DNA from: Actinomycetes bacterium
GTDB taxonomy: Bacteria > Actinomycetota > Acidimicrobiia > Acidimicrobiales > Microtrichaceae
Assembly: GCA_023427825.1 (NCBI GenBank)
Contig: JAEZAI010000564.1
Coordinates: 1 to 6,274 of the forward strand
Length of the DNA stretch: 6,274 nt
Direction: 5' to 3'
Part shown: in pieces, positions 1-5,933 of the stretch
Numbering within the stretch: the stretch's first letter is position 1
Layout of the letters: each line of letters begins with the position of its first letter
Translations under genes and position numbers: made by a program
Notes under the pieces: model-generated
What the model saw: only the letters and a program-made list of their open reading frames with translations
Database searches by the model: none
What the model was told of the DNA's origin: nothing

Positions 1-594
1 GCCCGGGGGCGGCGGGACCGCGCCGCCGGCCATGGGCATGCCTGCGCCCGGGGCGTTGCGCTTCTTCCAGCCGGAGCGCTTCACGAGGCCGACGACCAGG
101 AACACGATCGCGAGGAGGAGCAGCAGACCGCCGCCCAGGAAGCCGCCGCCGATGGCAGCGGCGAGGCCGGCGATGCCGCCGGGGAAGGACGGCAGCTTGA
201 GGACGGTGAACTCACCGTTGGACGCCGTCGCGCCGTCGCAGGTGAGCTCGTAGCTCTCGCCGTCCTTGGTGTCGAAGGTCTGGGCCTCGGTGAAGCTCCG
301 GCCGTTGGCGTCGGCCGAGATGCTGCCGCTCGGGGTCGAGAACGAGATGGAGTTGCCCGACCCGTCGGTGCCCGTGCAATCAGCCCGGTCGGTGAGCAGC
401 ACGAGCGCGCCCGTGTCGCTCTCCGACGTGAACGAGAACGACTCGCCGAACGGCGTCGTGGTGGCGATGTCGTCGACCGCACCGGCCAACGTCGCCACAC
501 CGGCGATGCCGGTCCCACATCCGCCGAGCGCGAGCAGGAAGCAGATCACCGAAGCGATCAGCCATCCCTTGGGAGGCTTGGGTCCGTCAGCCAT
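1..594 (-). CDS. Two-pass membrane protein with exported domain and proline-rich tail, 3' end cut by window edge
   Basis: I do not recognise this family. The frame is open from ATG at 594 to the window edge (198 codons, no stop), so the C-terminus is missing. Reading it gives a short N-terminus with Lys6 and Lys9, a hydrophobic segment at about residues 11-40, a Ser/Thr/Asp/Gly-rich stretch at 41-136, and a second very hydrophobic Gly/Leu segment at about 137-171. A basic cluster (KRSGWKKRN, 172-180) and the beginning of a Pro/Gly-rich tail (PPPPG, 194-198) follow. The positive-inside rule predicts both ends in the cytoplasm and the middle domain outside. Cys73 and Cys119 in that domain could form a disulfide. 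LGGC at 23-26 resembles a lipobox, but the hydrophobic stretch continues past Cys26, so I prefer an ordinary membrane anchor. AGGAG lies 5 bases upstream of the ATG. It is separated from dapC by 120 bases and probably not a core part of that operon. Confidence 0.8.
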   Translation of the reverse strand, partial: MADGPKPPKGWLIASVICFLLALGGCGTGIAGVATLAGAVDDIATTTPFGESFSFTSESDTGALVLLTDRADCTGTDGSGNSISFSTPSGSISADANGRSFTEAQTFDTKDGESYELTCDGATASNGEFTVLKLPSFPGGIAGLAAAIGGGFLGGGLLLLLAIVFLVVGLVKRSGWKKRNAPGAGMPMAGGAVPPPPG

Positions 595-598
595 GAGA

Positions 599-604
599 TC
601 TCCT
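599..604 (-). promoter_or_regulatory. Ribosome-binding site of the two-pass membrane protein
   Basis: AGGAGA on the minus strand lies immediately upstream of the ATG at 594 (AGGAG with a 5-base spacer). It is the clearest Shine-Dalgarno sequence in the window and fixes this start, which opens a frame running off the left edge. No convincing -35/-10 pair is visible; GATACT (647-642) is a weak -10-like match without a matching -35. Confidence 0.7.
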
Positions 605-623
605 GGGCCGGGTCCGAGGGGCC

Positions 624-676
624 GAGGCGGCCCACGCCTCCAGTATCCCGAATCCGGACGCCGAGGCGGCGGATTC
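624..676 (-). terminator. Possible U-tract-less terminator: two hairpins after dapC
   Basis: In the 120-base gap after the dapC stop there are two inverted repeats. The first in transcription order is a 7-bp stem, 676-670 with 656-650 (CGGATTC/GAATCCG), enclosing a loop that can itself pair. The second is a 6-bp stem, 640-635 with 629-624 (GAGGCG/CGCCTC) around a 5-base loop. Neither is followed by a U-run on the minus strand, so this is not a canonical intrinsic terminator. High-GC actinobacteria often lack U-tracts, so a weak terminator or attenuating structure is plausible. The gap holds nothing else I can name. Confidence 0.35.
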
Positions 677-714
677 CCCCGCCGGCGCCCTCGCCCGCAG
701 CTCCGGTCGTGGGC

Positions 715-1878
715 TCAGACGGCGAGCGAACCGGCGCGGGCCTCGAGGGCGTCCATCGCCGAGTCGGGCTGCACCATGGCCAGGCGCACGTGGCCGACGG
801 CGTCCGGGCCGTAGAACTCGCCCGGGCTCGACACCACGCCCAGCTCCGCGGCGAGGCGGTGGGCCAGGCCCCAGGCGTCGCCGCCGGGCGCGGGCACCCA
901 GAGGTAGAAGCCGCCGTCAGGCAGCGGTGCGTCGATGCCCCGCCGGGCGAGGATGCCGGCCATGCGCTCCAGGCGGGTCCGGTAGCGGAGGCGCTGCTCG
1001 TCGACCGCGATCTGGTCCTCGAGAGCCGCGACCGCCGCGGCCTGCGCCGGTCCGGGCACCATGAACCCGGCGTGCTTGCGCAGCTCCTGCAGGTACCGGA
1101 CCAGCTCCGGGTCGCCGGCGTAGTGACCCACCCGCACCCCCGCCAGGTTGGAGCGCTTCGACAGCGAGTGGACGGCCACCACGCCCTGGGAACCCGACTC
1201 CAGGATCGTGTGACCCGGCTGCTGGCCCGCCACCACCGGCGTGCCGGTCCAGGTGAACTCCACGTAGCACTCGTCGCTGAAGACGGGGACGTCGTGCGCT
1301 CGACCCCAGTCGGCCGTGCCGGCCAGGTCGTCGAGCCCGCCGGCCGGGTTGCCGGGAGTGTTGCTCCAGAGGCAGAGCGCTCGGTCGGCGTCCTCGTCCG
1401 AGATCGACGACAGGTCCATGCGCCAGCGGTCGTCGACCGCCACCGGCACGGCCCGGCAGCCGGCGAGGGTGGCGCCCATGGCGTAGCTCGGGTAGCTGAT
1501 CGCCGGGTACAGCACGGTGTCGCGGCCGGGATCCCGGAGCCGGAGCCAGTGCGGCAGCCCCGCCACCAGCTCCTTGGTGCCGATGCACGCGCCGATCGCC
1601 GACGGGTCGACGTCCACGGCGAAGCGCCGGGAGAACCAGTCCGACGCCGCCTCGCGCAGCGCGGCGGTGCCGATCGACGGCGGGTAGCCGCGTTCGGAGC
1701 CGGACCCGCCCAGCGCGGCGACGACCGCGGGCGGCGGCGGATCGTGCGGGGTGCCGATCGACAGGTCGACCACGCCGCCCTCTGCCTCGCCGAAGCCGGC
1801 GGCCGCCACCGCTGCGACCTCGTCGAGCCGGTCGTACGGGTACGGCGGCGGGACGAAGCCCGCCGGATCGACCGTCAT
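715..1878 (-). CDS. dapC: Probable N-succinyldiaminopimelate aminotransferase (DapC-type, fold-type I PLP enzyme)
   Basis: This 387-residue class I/II aminotransferase is full length for the family. The likely reaction is glutamate-dependent transamination of N-succinyl-2-amino-6-oxopimelate to N-succinyl-L,L-diaminopimelate, in the cytoplasm. The PLP lysine is Lys241 in VHSLSKRSNLAG. NTPGNPAG (173-180) and SDECY (201-205, Asp202 and Tyr205) are the usual cofactor contacts, and Arg365 in HVRLAM is the expected carboxylate-binding arginine. DLSIGTPHDP (38-47), the GYPPSIGT segment (64-71), IGTKELVAGLP (99-109) and RKHAGFMVPGP (267-277) match the actinobacterial DapC subgroup rather than generic aspartate aminotransferases. 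The ATG at 1878 overlaps the hflX stop as ATGA, with a GGGG run 4 bases upstream. Having dapF two genes upstream supports the pathway assignment. The fold is certain; the substrate is inferred and another 2-oxo acid donor remains possible. Confidence 0.85.
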   Translation of the reverse strand: MTVDPAGFVPPPYPYDRLDEVAAVAAAGFGEAEGGVVDLSIGTPHDPPPPAVVAALGGSGSERGYPPSIGTAALREAASDWFSRRFAVDVDPSAIGACIGTKELVAGLPHWLRLRDPGRDTVLYPAISYPSYAMGATLAGCRAVPVAVDDRWRMDLSSISDEDADRALCLWSNTPGNPAGGLDDLAGTADWGRAHDVPVFSDECYVEFTWTGTPVVAGQQPGHTILESGSQGVVAVHSLSKRSNLAGVRVGHYAGDPELVRYLQELRKHAGFMVPGPAQAAAVAALEDQIAVDEQRLRYRTRLERMAGILARRGIDAPLPDGGFYLWVPAPGGDAWGLAHRLAAELGVVSSPGEFYGPDAVGHVRLAMVQPDSAMDALEARAGSLAV

Positions 1879-3350
1879 CGAGCCCCGCCGCCGGTGACGA
1901 ACTCGGCGAAGCGCGGGGCGCTCGAGGCCGCCAGGCGCGCCGAGATCCGCACGCCGTCATCCTCGGCCGTCTCGGTGACGACCTCCCCCGCCCGGTGCAG
2001 GGCGGCGATCACGTCGCCGCGGTCGTACGGCACGAACAGGTCGACGGCGGGCAGGAGCGCCCGCAGCCGGTCGCCGATCCGCAGCAGCAGGTCGTCGACC
2101 CCTGCGCCGGTGACCGCCGAGATCGCCACCGAGCCCGGGTGGTGCTCGACCAGCTTCTCGGCCCCCGGACCCTTGTCGGACTTGTTGAAGACCAGCAGCT
2201 CGGGCCGGGGCGGCTGGTCGTCGGGCGCGATCTCCCGCAGGACCGACCGCACCGCGTCGATGTTGCCCTCGGGGTCGGCCGCGGCGCCGTCGACGACGTG
2301 GACCAGCAGGTCCGCCTCGTTGGCCACGTCCAGCGTGGAGCGGAACGCCTCGACCAGCTGGTGGGGCAGCTTGCGGACGAAGCCGACCGTGTCGGTGAGC
2401 AGCACCGACTCGCCGCCGGGCAGCTGCAGCCGGCGGGTGGTGGCGTCGAGCGTGGCGAACAGCCGGTCCTCCACGAGCACGCCGGCCTGGGTGAGCCGGT
2501 TGAGCAGCGTCGACTTGCCGGCGTTCGTGTAGCCGACGATCACCACGTTGGGGATGCCCGAGCGCCGGCGGGACTTGCGCTGGGTCTCGCGAGTGCGCCC
2601 GATCTGGCGGAGCTCGGCCTCGAGCCGGTGGACCTGGCGCGTGATGCGTCGACGGTCGATCTCGAGCTGGGTCTCGCCCGGGCCCCGACGGGTGCCCACG
2701 CCGCCGGCCTGCTGCGACAGCGAGCCGCCCTTGCCGCGGAGCCGCGGCAACCGGTAGCGGAACATGGCCAGCTGGACCTGGGCCTTGCCCTCCTGGCTGT
2801 GGGCGTTCTGGCCGAAGATGTCCAGGATCACCGCGGTGCGGTCGATGGCGGTCCGCCCGAGCAGCTTCTCCAGGTTGCGCTGCTGGGCGGGCGACAGCTC
2901 GTCGTCGAACACGACCGTGTCGCAGTCGGTCGCCTCGGCCACCTGGCGGATCTCCTCGGCCTTGCCGCTGCCCACGTAGGTGGCCGGAGCGGGCGCGCCG
3001 CGACGCTGCACCACCCGGGCGACGACGTCGGCACCGGCGGTGTCGACAAGCAGCTCCAGCTCGTCGAGCGACTCCTCGAGGAGCTCGTCGGTCACGCCGG
3101 GGAGCGCCACGCCCACCAGGACGATGCGCTCCCGGAAGGTGCGTTCGATGAACGCGCCGGACTCGCCGCCGAACTCGCCGAACGCGCCGCGGTGGCTCTC
3201 GTCGACCGGCGTCTCGGCGGACAGGCGGTCGAGGTCGAGCTCGGAGTCGTCGAACGCGGTGTCGTCGGACGCGGTCTCGTCGAACGCGGAGTCGTCGAAC
3301 GCGGGGTCGTCGAACGCGGGGTCGTCGGAGCGATCGTCGGGCCCGGTCAC
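1875..3350 (-). CDS. hflX: HflX, ribosome-associated GTPase
   Basis: The product is 491 residues. HflX binds the 50S subunit and splits stalled or hibernating 70S ribosomes using GTP. The N-terminal HflX domain covers about 70-210, with TYVGSGKAEEI (124-134) and VFDDELSPAQQRNLE (147-161). A basic helical linker follows, with GPGETQLEIDRR (223-234). The G domain starts near 268: G1 is GYTNAGKST (273-281), G2 lies around DATTRR (302-307), G3 is DTVGF (320-324), G4 is NKSD (389-392) and G5 is SAVTG (411-415). A small C-terminal domain follows. All GTPase motifs are intact. The GTG at 3350 overlaps the dapF TGA by four bases, with AGGTGG 7 bases upstream, so translation is probably coupled. The first 60 or so residues are a low-complexity acidic extension made by a 15-base repeat. 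An upstream in-frame opening to 3788 lies inside dapF and is not used. Confidence 0.95.
   Translation of the reverse strand: MTGPDDRSDDPAFDDPAFDDSAFDETASDDTAFDDSELDLDRLSAETPVDESHRGAFGEFGGESGAFIERTFRERIVLVGVALPGVTDELLEESLDELELLVDTAGADVVARVVQRRGAPAPATYVGSGKAEEIRQVAEATDCDTVVFDDELSPAQQRNLEKLLGRTAIDRTAVILDIFGQNAHSQEGKAQVQLAMFRYRLPRLRGKGGSLSQQAGGVGTRRGPGETQLEIDRRRITRQVHRLEAELRQIGRTRETQRKSRRRSGIPNVVIVGYTNAGKSTLLNRLTQAGVLVEDRLFATLDATTRRLQLPGGESVLLTDTVGFVRKLPHQLVEAFRSTLDVANEADLLVHVVDGAAADPEGNIDAVRSVLREIAPDDQPPRPELLVFNKSDKGPGAEKLVEHHPGSVAISAVTGAGVDDLLLRIGDRLRALLPAVDLFVPYDRGDVIAALHRAGEVVTETAEDDGVRISARLAASSAPRFAEFVTGGGAR
3246..3335 (-). repeat. 15-base tandem repeat encoding the acidic N-terminus of HflX
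   Basis: Five full copies of gtcgtcgaacgcggN (plus strand) lie at 3246-3260, 3261-3275, 3276-3290, 3291-3305 and 3306-3320, with a degenerate sixth at 3321-3335. Two copies (3291-3320) are identical. The unit length is a multiple of three, so copy-number change keeps the hflX frame. On the minus strand it encodes five-residue units of the type DDPAF, DDSAF and DDTAF at about residues 6-35. Confidence 0.9.
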
Positions 3351-4159
3351 GGGACCACCACCTCGGCGACGAACGTGGACGGACCTGTCAGCAGCGCCCG
3401 GGGACCGTCGACGTCGACGATCGCCGCTCCCCCTGGCATGTGCACGTTCACGTGCGGGCCGACCGCACCCCACCGGTGGGCGGCGACGGTGGCGGCGACC
3501 GCACCGGACCCGCACGCCTGGGTGATGCCCACGCCGCGCTCCCAGACCCGCAGCTCCAGGTCCTCGTCGGACGCCGGGGCGACGACGTGCACGTTGATGC
3601 CCGCCCCGAAGCTGCGCTCGATCTCGGGGCCCACCACGGTCAGGTCCACCGTGTCGGGGTCGTCGACGAGGAACACGATGTGCGGGTTGCCGATGTCGAC
3701 GGTGGCCCGCTGCCGGGCCGGGAACTCCTGGGCGGCGGCGCTGGGGGTGGGACCGTCCGTGGGCTCGCCCATGTCGACCTGGGTCCACAGCTCACCATCG
3801 ACGTCGCCCTTGACCGTGCGGAGGTGGCGGAGACCGCCCGCCGTCTCGACCAGCACGTCGCCCTCTCCCCGGCCCTCCCGGCGGAGGACCGCCTGGGCGA
3901 GGCAGCGGATGCCGTTCCCCGAGATCTCGGCCTCGGAGCCGTCGGCGTTGAGCAGGACCATGTGCACATCCGCGTCTCCTCCCCCGGGAGGGAGCGCGTA
4001 GATCACACCGTCCGCCCCGACGCCGGTGTGACGGGCGCACAGGGCGCGGGCCACCTCGGGATCGGGGGTCAGGGCGGGGCGATCCAGTTCGACGTGGTCG
4101 AGCCAGTGGGCGACCAGGAAGTCGTTGCCGAGGCCGTGGAACTTGGTCAGTCGCAACAC
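3347..4159 (-). CDS. dapF: Diaminopimelate epimerase (DapF), with Ser in place of the first catalytic Cys
   Basis: This 270-residue protein has the usual DapF length. The family interconverts L,L- and meso-diaminopimelate for lysine and peptidoglycan without a cofactor, using two cysteines in two mirror-image domains. Conserved segments seen here are KFHGLGNDF (6-14), HTGVGADGV (44-52), NADGSEAE (71-78), GNGIRC (81-86), GNPHIVF and ERGVG (207-211). The second catalytic cysteine is present as Cys216 in ACGSGA. The first is not: the usual CGNG reads SGNG, with Ser80 encoded by TCG at 3922-3920. The normally conserved Glu of the GET segment before ACG is Ile212. The GTG at 4159 overlaps miaA by 13 bases and has only a weak ribosome-binding site; the next codon, TTG, is an alternative start. 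The rest of the active-site scaffold is intact, so I infer a working, perhaps lineage-typical, epimerase. Confidence 0.92.
   Translation of the reverse strand: MLRLTKFHGLGNDFLVAHWLDHVELDRPALTPDPEVARALCARHTGVGADGVIYALPPGGGDADVHMVLLNADGSEAEISGNGIRCLAQAVLRREGRGEGDVLVETAGGLRHLRTVKGDVDGELWTQVDMGEPTDGPTPSAAAQEFPARQRATVDIGNPHIVFLVDDPDTVDLTVVGPEIERSFGAGINVHVVAPASDEDLELRVWERGVGITQACGSGAVAATVAAHRWGAVGPHVNVHMPGGAAIVDVDGPRALLTGPSTFVAEVVVP
3358..3363 (-). promoter_or_regulatory. Ribosome-binding site of hflX inside the end of dapF
   Basis: AGGTGG on the minus strand sits 7 bases before the GTG at 3350. It supports starting hflX at the GTGA overlap with the dapF stop rather than at a GTG further into the acidic repeat. 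Confidence 0.6.
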
Positions 4160-5208
4160 GATGGACCCACGGTAGTGGTGGGATCCGGGGCGTCTGGATC
4201 GAGTATCGACGCCGGGTCCACGGCGGCCGTCCAGTGGTCATCGAGGCGCCGGACCAGGTCGTCGATCTGGGCGCCCACGTCGGACGGGTCGGAGGCGACG
4301 CCGGGACCCGCGTCGGGGGCGGCGTCGAACCATGCGATCCGGGGGTCGCGGCGGAACCAGCGCTCCTGGCGGACGGCGAAGCGCCGGGTCCGCTGCACCG
4401 CCACCTCCAGCGCCTCGTCGCGGCCGAGCTCCCCACGCAGATGGGCGAGGAGCTCGCGGTACCCGAGCGCCTCGGCAGCGGTGCGCGACAGCCGGTCGCC
4501 CAACCCGGCGAGGGCGACGACCTCGTCCATGAAGCCGTCGGCCACCTGCCGGCCGTACCGCTCGGCGATCCGGGCAGCGATCACGTCCCGGGGGACGGTC
4601 AGGCCCGTGAGTACGAACGGCGTGGGCGGGAAGGCGGTCAGGCCGGGCCCCGAGGACGAGAACGGTCGACCGGAGCCGATCGTCACCTCGAGCGCGCGCA
4701 GGAGCCGCCGTCGGTTGCCCGGGGGGACACGTCCCGCGGCCACGGGATCGAGCTCCTGCAGCCGGGCCGTCAGCTCGTCGGTGCTCAACGGCTCCAACGT
4801 GGCCAGCACCTCGGGATAGCGGCCGGGCAGCTCCAGCCCGTCGGTCACGGCCTGCACGTAGAGCCCGGTCCCGCCGACGAGCACGGCCGCGGCACCCCGG
4901 GACTCGATGTCGTCGAGGGCGTCGTCGGCCAGCTCGACGAAGCGCTGCACCGAGAACTCCTCGGTGGGGTCGACCACGTCGAGCAGGTGGTGCGGGACGC
5001 CGGCGCGCTCCTGCGCCGTCGGGGTGGCCGTCCCCACGTCCATGCCGCGGTACACCGCCATCGAGTCGCAGCTCACGACCTCGGTGGGCAGGCCGCGGTC
5101 GGTCCGGTGTCGGGCCAGCGCAGCCGCGGCCGCGGACTTGCCCGACGCCGTCGGGCCGACGAGCACCAGGTGCCGCCCCGGCGGTCGGGTGGCGGTGCGG
5201 GCTCTCAC
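4147..5208 (-). CDS. miaA: tRNA dimethylallyltransferase MiaA
   Basis: MiaA transfers the dimethylallyl group from DMAPP to N6 of A37 in tRNAs reading UNN codons, giving i6A37, the substrate of MiaB. The product is 353 residues, somewhat longer than the usual 300-320 because of an Asp/Pro-rich tail after about residue 320. The P-loop is GPTASGKS (18-25). Other family signatures are SCDSMAVYRGMDVGTATP, VPHHLLDVVDPTEEFSV, VLVGGTGLYVQAV, NRRRLLRALEV, EALGYRE and RRFAVRQERWFRRDP. The catalytic Asp of the CDSM segment and the P-loop Lys24 are present, so the enzyme looks functional. The GTG at 5208 overlaps the TGA of the preceding gene as GTGA, with GGGAG 9 bases upstream. The frame stays open upstream to 5682, but that part has no MiaA homology and lies over the kinase-like gene. 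Confidence 0.96.
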   Translation of the reverse strand: MRARTATRPPGRHLVLVGPTASGKSAAAAALARHRTDRGLPTEVVSCDSMAVYRGMDVGTATPTAQERAGVPHHLLDVVDPTEEFSVQRFVELADDALDDIESRGAAAVLVGGTGLYVQAVTDGLELPGRYPEVLATLEPLSTDELTARLQELDPVAAGRVPPGNRRRLLRALEVTIGSGRPFSSSGPGLTAFPPTPFVLTGLTVPRDVIAARIAERYGRQVADGFMDEVVALAGLGDRLSRTAAEALGYRELLAHLRGELGRDEALEVAVQRTRRFAVRQERWFRRDPRIAWFDAAPDAGPGVASDPSDVGAQIDDLVRRLDDHWTAAVDPASILDPDAPDPTTTVGPSCCD

Positions 5209-5933
5209 CGACCGTCGCTCCCGCCGGCGGCGGGGCGGTCGCTCCGGTCGCTGCCGATGACCGCGGCGACGATCGACCACCAGTCCAGGCGGATCGGGTC
5301 CAGCGGCTCGATCGATGGTCGCGCCGCCGCGTAGGCGGCGGTGAACCCCAGCACGGCGCCGGGGCCGAAGGTGGCGACCACGTCCGCCGCCGCGACGGCC
5401 AGGTCCCGGTAGGGATCGCTCCACGCGGCGTCGTCGCAGTCGGCGAAGTGCGGCGGTTCGGTGCGGCGCGGCGAGCGGCGGAACGTGATGTTGGGAGCGC
5501 CGCTGAGCTCGTCGCCGTCGCCGTCGCCGCTGGGCAGCACGAGGTTGGCGAACGTCGCCCGGCCGATCGTCGGGACCGGTCCGTCGGAGCGGTCGGTGGC
5601 CCGCTCCACACCGTCGCGCAGCACCTCGACCAGACGCCCGGGCCCTGTCGGCGCGTACGGCGAACCCGGGGGCGGCTCCCATCCTGCGGTCACCGCCTCC
5701 TCGACCAGCTCGAGCGCGTCGACGGGCCGCAGCTCCTCCATCTCGGGAGCCCCGTCGTGCGCCGTCATGGCCGGGCCCGTCGCTCCGGACGTGGAGTCGG
5801 GCGCAGCGCCGTCGTGGACGGCGGCGAGCGCACGGGCGAGCGCAGAGATCAGGACGGACGGTTCGGGCGGGATGCGATCGACGTCGATGCCGGCGACCCG
5901 GTCACCCGACGGGCGTGGCCGCCCGTCGCGCAC
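5205..5933 (-). CDS. Aminoglycoside-phosphotransferase-fold protein lacking the N-lobe and the catalytic Asp
   Basis: I place this 242-residue protein in the APH(3')-like kinase fold by motif order. VAGIDVDRIPPE (13-24) matches the segment just after the APH hinge. ALARALAAVH (31-40) matches the RRLH helix. TIGRATFANLVL (122-133) sits where APH has THGDACLPNIM. FADCDD (163-168) sits where APH has FIDCGR, and DPYRDLAVA (173-181) matches DRYQDIALA, followed by an FTAAYA segment and a final helix. Nothing corresponds to the roughly 95-residue N-lobe with the ATP-binding lysine. The HGD histidine and catalytic aspartate are Ile123 and Arg125, while Asn130 and metal-binding Asp165 remain. Phosphotransfer by the usual mechanism is therefore unlikely. 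GTG at 5933 is the only usable upstream start, because the frame closes at 5993-5991; GGTGAG lies 6 bases before it. The frame is intact and coupled to miaA, so it may be a maintained pseudoenzyme or a decaying remnant. No function is assigned. Confidence 0.75.
   Translation of the reverse strand: MRDGRPRPSGDRVAGIDVDRIPPEPSVLISALARALAAVHDGAAPDSTSGATGPAMTAHDGAPEMEELRPVDALELVEEAVTAGWEPPPGSPYAPTGPGRLVEVLRDGVERATDRSDGPVPTIGRATFANLVLPSGDGDGDELSGAPNITFRRSPRRTEPPHFADCDDAAWSDPYRDLAVAAADVVATFGPGAVLGFTAAYAAARPSIEPLDPIRLDWWSIVAAVIGSDRSDRPAAGGSDGR
5218..5222 (-). promoter_or_regulatory. Ribosome-binding site of miaA
   Basis: GGGAG on the minus strand lies 9 bases before the GTG at 5208. With the GTGA overlap it selects the 353-residue start over the longer open frame extending to 5682. 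Confidence 0.55.
5511..5528 (-). repeat. Hexanucleotide repeat encoding Gly-Asp in the kinase-like protein
   Basis: Three perfect copies of gtcgcc (plus strand) encode the alternating Gly/Asp run at residues 136-141, within a stretch between the altered catalytic loop (Asn130) and Asp165. APH(3') enzymes have a much shorter connection here, so the repeat is part of an inserted, probably flexible, acidic loop. Confidence 0.75.

Noticed and set aside
514..519. Lipoprotein cleavage site at Cys26 of the membrane protein
   Set aside because: The hydrophobic stretch continues for about 14 residues after the Cys and a second membrane anchor is present, so I keep it only as an alternative.
81..565. 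Two short minus-strand frames (81-518 and 380-565) over the membrane protein gene
   Set aside because: They are shadows in other frames. The frame starting at 594 has a strong ribosome-binding site, two membrane segments and sensible composition.
709..2532. A 607-codon plus-strand open frame over dapC and hflX
   Set aside because: It is antisense to two clearly homologous genes. High GC removes stops from the opposite strand, and the translation is Arg/Ala/Gly-rich with no recognisable motif.
3920..3922. Sequencing error as the cause of Ser80 in DapF
   Set aside because: TCG to TGC/TGT needs two base changes, and the surrounding frame and motif are intact.
1995..4001. A 668-codon plus-strand open frame over hflX and dapF
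   Set aside because: It is a long antisense artefact of codon bias. Its repeated GVVERG segments are only the reverse reading of the hflX 15-base repeat.
3440..5334. Plus-strand open frames of 459 and 366 codons over dapF, miaA and the kinase-like gene
   Set aside because: They are opposite to coding sequence with intact family motifs, show no domain signatures and have atypical composition.
5511..5528. gtcgcc repeat as a CRISPR-like or regulatory repeat
   Set aside because: It is a contiguous in-frame hexanucleotide with no spacers, explained by the Gly-Asp coding run.
5209..5682. N-terminal extension of MiaA making a 511-residue protein
   Set aside because: MiaA homology begins at LVLVGPTASGKS. 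The extension is an Arg-rich out-of-frame reading of the kinase-like gene, and a GTG with a ribosome-binding site sits at 5208.
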